DNA of 5,112 nucleotides from Euryarchaeota archaeon TMED132 (lineage in GTDB: Archaea; Thermoplasmatota; Poseidoniia; Poseidoniales; Poseidoniaceae): assembly GCA_002172355.2 (NCBI GenBank), contig NHGH02000028.1, positions 1-5,112 of the forward strand, in the 5' to 3' direction. The translations under genes were made by a program, and so were the position numbers. Position 1 is the stretch's first letter. Each line of letters begins with the position of its first letter. This document shows, in pieces, positions 1 through 4,082 of the stretch. The notes below the pieces were generated by a model that was given only the letters and a program-made list of their open reading frames with translations, was not told the DNA's origin and searched no databases.

Positions 1-2
1 AA

Positions 3-998
3 ACTAAATTCGAAATGAATATTCATGGCCCTTATTATTCTGAACTACTTGGAAATAAAGTTGAAAGAGGCCGTTCACTAACTAAGATTGAATCGACTCT
101 ACAAGCTGCCAAAACAATCAATGCAAGACATATTACTCTTCACGCCGGCCATTATGGCGAGATGGGCCGTGGTCGAGAAGCCAATGAACAACTAGCCAAC
201 GTTTTTTCTGGAATAGTCGATAGAGTTGCAGAAATTTGGCATGATGATGAAGATATTTACCCTGTATTCCCTTGGTTGAAAGATGGTACTCCATCCAAAA
301 TAGGTATTGAGACATCGGGTAGACAAGAATTATGGGGCAGTCTTGAGGAGGTACTAGAAGTAGTAAATCATGTAGAAGGCACTATTCCTGTACTCAATAT
401 TGCTCACATCCACTCTAGAGGACATGGTAAAATGCGTACATCTGAAGATTATGGTGAATTATTTGACCAAGTTAGAGAAACTATTGGGACAAAGGAATTC
501 TATTGTCACTTTTCTGGTGTAGAACACAGAACTGGTAATGCTATGCATTATACTCAAATCAAGAAATCTGACTTAAATTTTGAGCCATTGGCTGAATTTA
601 TAGTAGAAGATGGTGGTTGGTTAGATATTACTTTGATTTCTGACTCTCCACTTCTTGAGCATGATGCTATGTATATGTTACAAAATATTGAGAAATCTCG
701 ACACAGGCAACTTGAGCGTAAAGCCCGAGAAGATAGAAGAAGGGCTCTGTCTGCTCAAACTGGTAAATCTTTTGAGGAAATCGCTGACAAAGAGATCGAA
801 CAAGCAAAATTGCGCGAAGAAGTTGAAGACAAGGAAGACAAAACTGTTGAAGAAACTCCCAAAGTCGAAGAAACTCCCAAGGTCGAAGAAAAGCCTGTTA
901 AGAAGGGTTCGAAATCTAAGAAAAAGGCTGATGACAAGAAGAAAGACGAAGGCGATGATGTCTTTGAATTTGAAGAAGATGATGATGACTTATTTTGA
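3..998 (+). CDS. Endonuclease IV-like TIM-barrel protein (AP endonuclease family 2), 5' end missing, with acidic/lysine-rich C-terminal tail
   Basis: The frame is open to the left edge (TKFE precedes the ATG at 15), and that ATG sits where the family has its first metal histidine, so it is internal and the true start lies upstream. Counting that Met as 1, metal-site-like motifs follow in endonuclease IV order: HGPYY (H4), LHAGH (H43), IGIET (E99), LNIAHIH (N128, H131), YCHFSG (H165), MHYTQI (H178) and SDSPLLEHDA (D210). Family members are Zn-dependent enzymes that cut DNA at abasic sites. Here two usual carboxylates look changed (Asp to Asn at 128, Glu to Asp at 210), so activity is likely but not certain; archaeal TIM-barrel relatives vary here. 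The barrel ends near residue 228. About 100 residues follow: a basic, probably helical stretch (229-270), a VEETPK repeat, a lysine cluster (296-310), and an acidic end, EFEEDDDDLF. A sugar-isomerase-like TIM barrel is the main alternative. Confidence 0.8.
   Translation, partial: TKFEMNIHGPYYSELLGNKVERGRSLTKIESTLQAAKTINARHITLHAGHYGEMGRGREANEQLANVFSGIVDRVAEIWHDDEDIYPVFPWLKDGTPSKIGIETSGRQELWGSLEEVLEVVNHVEGTIPVLNIAHIHSRGHGKMRTSEDYGELFDQVRETIGTKEFYCHFSGVEHRTGNAMHYTQIKKSDLNFEPLAEFIVEDGGWLDITLISDSPLLEHDAMYMLQNIEKSRHRQLERKAREDRRRALSAQTGKSFEEIADKEIEQAKLREEVEDKEDKTVEETPKVEETPKVEEKPVKKGSKSKKKADDKKKDEGDDVFEFEEDDDDLF
846..899 (+). repeat. Three tandem 18-bp units inside the endonuclease IV-like tail
   Basis: Units at 846-863, 864-881 and 882-899 encode VEETPK, VEETPK and VEEKPV. 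The first two differ only at synonymous third positions (gtt/gtc, aaa/aag). The third is degenerate in its second half. This is an in-frame low-complexity repeat that probably extends a disordered linker, with copy number free to vary between strains. Confidence 0.85.
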
Positions 999-1094
999 GC
1001 ATCGCACTTTGTCATCGACTACCAAACCGCTTCAATTTGCTTCTAATCATCGGCAACTAACATAAGTGAAGGTATTAGCGTAAGGCTTGGTCAT

Positions 1095-2093
1095 ATGGCA
1101 CATATTGCGATTTTGGGATTAGGCAACTGGGGTACTGCGGTTGCTAGGATGTGGTTACTTGATGGCCACAAAGTGAAAGGTTGGACTATCGAGCAAGAAG
1201 TTTATGAATCGATAACAATGGACCAAGTAAATAAAAAATATCTACCTGAGCATTCAGTTGAAGGACTTGAGGTTACAATGCACATCAATGAAGCTCTAGA
1301 AGGAGTCGAAATTGTTGTACTTGCTGTACCTTCTTCAGTAATATTAGATGTGTTTGATGATGTATTACCACATTTGAGACCGGGTCACGTGCTAATAGAC
1401 TTAGCAAAGGGTCTTGCGCCAGGAAAGAGATTGATTTCTGAAGCAATCCATAACAAACTGAAAGAAGCGGACATGAATAACCCTCTTGCAGTTGTAACCG
1501 GTCCAACTATCGCCCCTGAAGCAGCGAGTGGCGTAATGACAACTGCTTTAGTGGCTAGTGAAGATGAATCTGTTGCTAAGAAATTAGCTAAAACTCTAAC
1601 CACTCAAACCTTTATTCTTCATCCAGCCTCAGACCCTGTAGGCGCAGAATTATGGGGTGCTTTCAAAAATGTCGTAGCATTAACTTGTGGTTTGGTAGAT
1701 GGTTTGAAAGTTAATGGAACCCTTGGTGGTGATAATTTGAAAGCGGCTATTTTCATGGCTGGTTTCAAAGAAGGTTGTATCCTATTACCTCTTTTGGGAG
1801 CAAAAGCAGAAGTTGCATTTGGACCTGCTGGACTTGGAGACCTCTATGTGACAGCAACTTCACCATATGGAAGAAATAGAAGCATGGGAGAAAAATTAGG
1901 AACTGGCCTAACCCTCGAACAGGCGTTAGAAGAAATGCACATGGTTGCTGAAGGCGTCAGGGCTGCTAGAATGTTTATCCGTCGTGCAGAGGATGAAAAT
2001 ATCAGTACGCCCTTCACTAAAGCAATCAATACTCTACTGGATGGAGACATTGATGCTGAAGAGTGTTGTAGAAGAATTGTCGCCCTAAATTAG
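1095..2093 (+). CDS. gpsA: NAD(P)-dependent sn-glycerol-3-phosphate dehydrogenase, bacterial GpsA type
   Basis: The enzyme interconverts dihydroxyacetone phosphate and sn-glycerol 3-phosphate in the cytoplasm. At 332 residues it has the usual GpsA length. The N-terminal Rossmann domain has GLGNWG at residues 8-13 and AVPS at 77-80. AKG (K105) and TGPTIAPEA (135-143) match the conserved substrate-side segments. The C-terminal helical domain has WGAFKNVVAL with the catalytic-type lysine K191, then GLGDL (D249), TSPYGRNR (R260, N261) and VAEGV. The spacing from D249 to R260 is that of bacterial GpsA (TSxxxRN), two residues longer than the eukaryotic GPD1 form. The ATG at 1095 begins directly with the first Rossmann strand, so the start is secure, although no good ribosome binding site precedes it; a weak GAAGG lies at 1068-1072. 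The 96 bp back to the upstream stop show no clear TATA element. In an archaeon this enzyme gives G3P, the opposite enantiomer to the usual archaeal lipid backbone. It could serve lipid synthesis or glycerol catabolism. Confidence 0.95.
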   Translation: MAHIAILGLGNWGTAVARMWLLDGHKVKGWTIEQEVYESITMDQVNKKYLPEHSVEGLEVTMHINEALEGVEIVVLAVPSSVILDVFDDVLPHLRPGHVLIDLAKGLAPGKRLISEAIHNKLKEADMNNPLAVVTGPTIAPEAASGVMTTALVASEDESVAKKLAKTLTTQTFILHPASDPVGAELWGAFKNVVALTCGLVDGLKVNGTLGGDNLKAAIFMAGFKEGCILLPLLGAKAEVAFGPAGLGDLYVTATSPYGRNRSMGEKLGTGLTLEQALEEMHMVAEGVRAARMFIRRAEDENISTPFTKAINTLLDGDIDAEECCRRIVALN

Positions 2094-2119
2094 AATTTCT
2101 TCAGTCGGTGTTGTTTTGA

Positions 2120-2136
2120 GGGGGAACTATATCCCC
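2120..2136. promoter_or_regulatory. Imperfect palindrome just upstream of the small winged-helix gene
   Basis: Five Gs (2120-2124), an A/T-rich centre (2125-2132) and four Cs (2133-2136) form an inverted repeat; the core 2121-2136 matches its own reverse complement at 12 of 16 positions. It ends 6 bp before the ATG at 2143. It could be an operator for a dimeric regulator or a small RNA hairpin over the start region. The G-run (GAGGGGG) might also act as a distant Shine-Dalgarno, but at about 19 bases from the ATG it is too far to be typical. Function is inferred only. Confidence 0.3.
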
Positions 2137-2142
2137 ACTAAC

Positions 2143-2358
2143 ATGGCGGATGATTTAAGCGAACTTGAGGCACGCTTATTCGAATGGATTAGACAATCTG
2201 ATTTCCATACTATGCCTTGGTCAACATCTAAAGCTGCAAAGGCATTTAAGGTCAAGAAAGACGAAATTTATGAAGCGGTTGCAGCCCTTACAAAAAAGGT
2301 ACCTGACCGAATCCAAGTATTCTACAAAGAAGGTACTCTGCATATAGCTGCAGAATGA
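2143..2358 (+). CDS. Small winged-helix-like protein (71 aa), putative DNA-binding
   Basis: I do not recognise a named family. The layout looks like a compact winged helix: helix 1 about residues 5-18 (LSELEARLFEWIRQS), helix 2 about 26-35 (TSKAAKAFKV), a lysine-rich third helix about 37-51 (KKDEIYEAVAALTKK), then a two-strand wing (RIQVFYKEG, TLHIAAE). The basic third helix would be the recognition helix. It is all globular, with no cysteines, signal peptide or membrane segment, so it is a cytoplasmic protein, perhaps acting as a dimer. I chose the ATG at 2143. An in-frame TTG at 2116 would add nine residues (MRGNYIPTN) that lie across the palindrome and look non-coding. It follows gpsA by 49 bp and could be co-transcribed with it. 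It ends 4 bp from the stop of the convergent permease gene. It may regulate a neighbour or itself, or be a stand-alone nucleic-acid-binding protein. Confidence 0.75.
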   Translation: MADDLSELEARLFEWIRQSDFHTMPWSTSKAAKAFKVKKDEIYEAVAALTKKVPDRIQVFYKEGTLHIAAE

Positions 2359-2362
2359 TTAC

Positions 2363-3304
2363 TCACTCTTCTTCCTTTTTAGAGTACATTTCTACAGCCA
2401 TAGAAGGCGGTAAAATAACACTCCACCACTTAGGCCTTTTCACGTCTCCTTCTTCAGTTACAAAGGAGCGGATTAGCATAGAGATTAGATCTATTATTAC
2501 TACGACGACAAAAACTACAATTAGCAAGGCAAATGCCTTGTTATAATCAAATGGTGGATTGATGTAATTATCGATGTACATACCGATTCCTCCAGCACCT
2601 ACAAGACCTAAAACCGCTCCATGCCTTACATTATACTCGAACATGAATAATAATTGACTCAAAAGGTGATTACTAGACTCTGGAATTACTACATGGAATA
2701 ATTGTTCAGAATGTGTCAAACCCATTGCTAAACCAGACTCTAACGGCGCGTTATGAACTCCTTCCATGGCCTCATACTGTAGTTTACCTAAGTATCCAAT
2801 AGTGTACAAAGTCATGGCTAAAATTCCCGGCAATGGTCCAAAGCCAAGGGCGATTGCAAATAATAGAGCCCAAATTATGCTAGGTAGACTTCTGAGTCCA
2901 GCAAGTAAAACTCTTGCAGGCATTGCAATTGGCAGTGGAGCCATATTATTTGCTGCCAAAGAGGCGATTGGGATTGAAAAGAAAAAGCCTATCAAAGTGG
3001 CAACAAATGCCATTTTTATGGTAACTACCATTCCTGTCCAAGCCTTAGAACAAAATAATTCAATATTTTCATCGCATACATCACCATTAGGTTTGTGTAA
3101 TGAACCATCTGCCCAAACCTCTGCCTCTAAAACCGACCAATCGGGGGGTAAGAGGTCTTCACTGAAGAATGTCTGTAACTTTTCAGGTGCACCTTCTATT
3201 TGACCCCAATCGTCGACTAAGTCATCTAGAGATAGCCAAGCAAGAAGTATTAAGGAAATACCAATGAAAAATAATTTTTTATTGATTGGAATCACCTTCC
3301 TCAA
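2363..3304 (-). CDS. phnE: ABC importer permease, PhnE type
   Basis: Membrane subunit of a PhnCDE-class importer. After a short basic N-terminus, TM1 spans about residues 11-27. An extracytoplasmic segment (about 31-90) holds LPPDWS (52-57), typical of PhnE, plus an insert with two cysteines (C77, C85). Further membrane segments lie near 92-117, 139-158, 159-174, 226-246 and 257-277. The cytoplasmic coupling (EAA) loop is about 177-210, with ESGLAMGLTHSEQLFHVVIP at 189-208 in the standard E...G...IP spacing. The PhnE hallmark follows: EYNVRHGAVLGLVGAGGIG (223-241), then IDLIS..IR near the end. The substrate is unproven: the family covers phosphonate, phosphite and phosphate, but the partner binding protein here looks transferrin-like. 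The start is either the TTG at 3304 or the GTG at 3295; both overlap the ATPase gene (26 or 17 bp), suggesting translational coupling. The C-terminus is KKEEE. At 313 residues it is somewhat longer than usual because of the insert and the tail. Confidence 0.93.
   Translation of the reverse strand: MRKVIPINKKLFFIGISLILLAWLSLDDLVDDWGQIEGAPEKLQTFFSEDLLPPDWSVLEAEVWADGSLHKPNGDVCDENIELFCSKAWTGMVVTIKMAFVATLIGFFFSIPIASLAANNMAPLPIAMPARVLLAGLRSLPSIIWALLFAIALGFGPLPGILAMTLYTIGYLGKLQYEAMEGVHNAPLESGLAMGLTHSEQLFHVVIPESSNHLLSQLLFMFEYNVRHGAVLGLVGAGGIGMYIDNYINPPFDYNKAFALLIVVFVVVVIIDLISMLIRSFVTEEGDVKRPKWWSVILPPSMAVEMYSKKEEE
2367..2380 (+). terminator. Possible T-rich terminator for the + strand transcript
   Basis: A pyrimidine tract ending in five Ts (tcttcttccttttt) begins 9 bp after the winged-helix stop. 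Archaeal polymerases can terminate on T-rich tracts without a hairpin. The tract is also the complement of the KKEEE codons that end the permease gene, so it may be only a by-product of that coding sequence. Confidence 0.25.
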
Positions 3305-4082
3305 TCAAATTATTATCGATTATACGCCAAATTCTATCAGCGAGTTCAATCGCTCTTTCTTCATGGTGTTCGATCAATACCAAGGTGGCCCCAATTTCGT
3401 CAACAATCTCTTTAGTAGCGGTAATTATAGAATTTACATTCTCTTTATCGAGTTCTCCTAAGAATTCATCTGCAAGAATAATTCTGGGTCTTTGAACAAG
3501 TGTTCTTGCAATAGCAACACGTCTCTGTTGACCTCCAGAAAGAATTCTAACAGGTTCATCTGCAATATCTAAAATTTTCAATGCCCTCATGGCATTATCC
3601 ACATCGTCTTTGAGTTTCTTATCTAGAGGGAACCAAAATGGATACCACCTTGATCTTCTTGTTCTTGCCCCTAATGCGACATTGCTTCGTACTGTAGAGT
3701 GCCTTACTAAACCAAGTCTCTGGGGGATGTAACCTATTCCACCTCTTTTGGGATAGTTATGAGATATCTCTCCAGATAGAGGCCGAATTAAGCCTGCTAT
3801 AGTCCTCATCAAAGTAGTCTTTCCAATTCCAGATGAACCCAAAATTGCAATCGTATCTCCCGGATAAATGGTTTTGTTAATATCAGATACCAATGGTTTG
3901 TCATAGCCAATAGATAGACCCCTAAGAGTTACACTCTCAGGGTCTATCTGCTGAACCTCATCACCGCCTCGAGAGGGGGATTTTTCGACTACCAAGTAAC
4001 CATCACCATGACTCCGTCGAATTATTCTATTTAGAGCAAGTAGGTCATTCTTGTTCAGATGTTTCTGCATCTGTGATTCCAT
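3279..4082 (-). CDS. phnC: ABC importer ATPase, PhnC type
   Basis: Cytoplasmic ATP-hydrolysing subunit that drives the PhnE-type permease. All nucleotide-binding motifs are present in order: Walker A GSSGIGKT (82-89), Q-loop GYIPQRLGL (Q121), signature LSGGQQRR (181-188), Walker B IILADE (201-206, catalytic E206), D-loop LGELD (208-212) and switch histidine in IEHHEE (H239 most likely). The segment between the Q-loop and the signature, with YPFWFPLDK (147-155), resembles the PhnC-specific insertion rather than generic PotA or SsuB ATPases. The usual proline after the Walker B DE is replaced by Phe (DEF). The ABC fold begins only around residue 50, leaving an unusual N-terminal extension of about 48 residues. 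The ATG at 4082 gives a 38-bp overlap with the binding-protein gene; an ATG at 4070 (26-bp overlap) is equally possible, and neither has a visible Shine-Dalgarno. The two subunits would assemble as a C2E2 transporter. Confidence 0.94.
   Translation of the reverse strand: MESQMQKHLNKNDLLALNRIIRRSHGDGYLVVEKSPSRGGDEVQQIDPESVTLRGLSIGYDKPLVSDINKTIYPGDTIAILGSSGIGKTTLMRTIAGLIRPLSGEISHNYPKRGGIGYIPQRLGLVRHSTVRSNVALGARTRRSRWYPFWFPLDKKLKDDVDNAMRALKILDIADEPVRILSGGQQRRVAIARTLVQRPRIILADEFLGELDKENVNSIITATKEIVDEIGATLVLIEHHEERAIELADRIWRIIDNNLIEEGDSNQ

Noticed and set aside
15..998. Taking the ATG at 15 as the true start of the endonuclease IV-like gene
   Set aside because: It lies three residues before the first conserved metal histidine, and the frame is open upstream. 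About 60 N-terminal residues of the barrel would be missing.
755..1015. A serine-rich - strand open frame
   Set aside because: It is the complement of the Glu/Lys/Asp codons of the tail, giving artificial Ser/Phe/Leu runs with no domain.
655..1065. A lysine/leucine-rich + strand open frame overlapping the endonuclease tail
   Set aside because: It is the +1-shifted reading of the low-complexity GAA/AAG-rich tail. Its composition (KKLPKSKKLPRSKK) follows from the repeat, and it has no start signal.
999..1094. A TATA-box promoter or small RNA between the endonuclease-like gene and gpsA
   Set aside because: The 96 bp contain no convincing A/T-rich TATA or BRE element, no stable hairpin and no tRNA-like arms that I can see.
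2766..3203. A 145-residue + strand open frame within the permease region
   Set aside because: It is antisense to the transmembrane and loop coding of the PhnE-type permease, which has full family motifs. The antisense frame has none.
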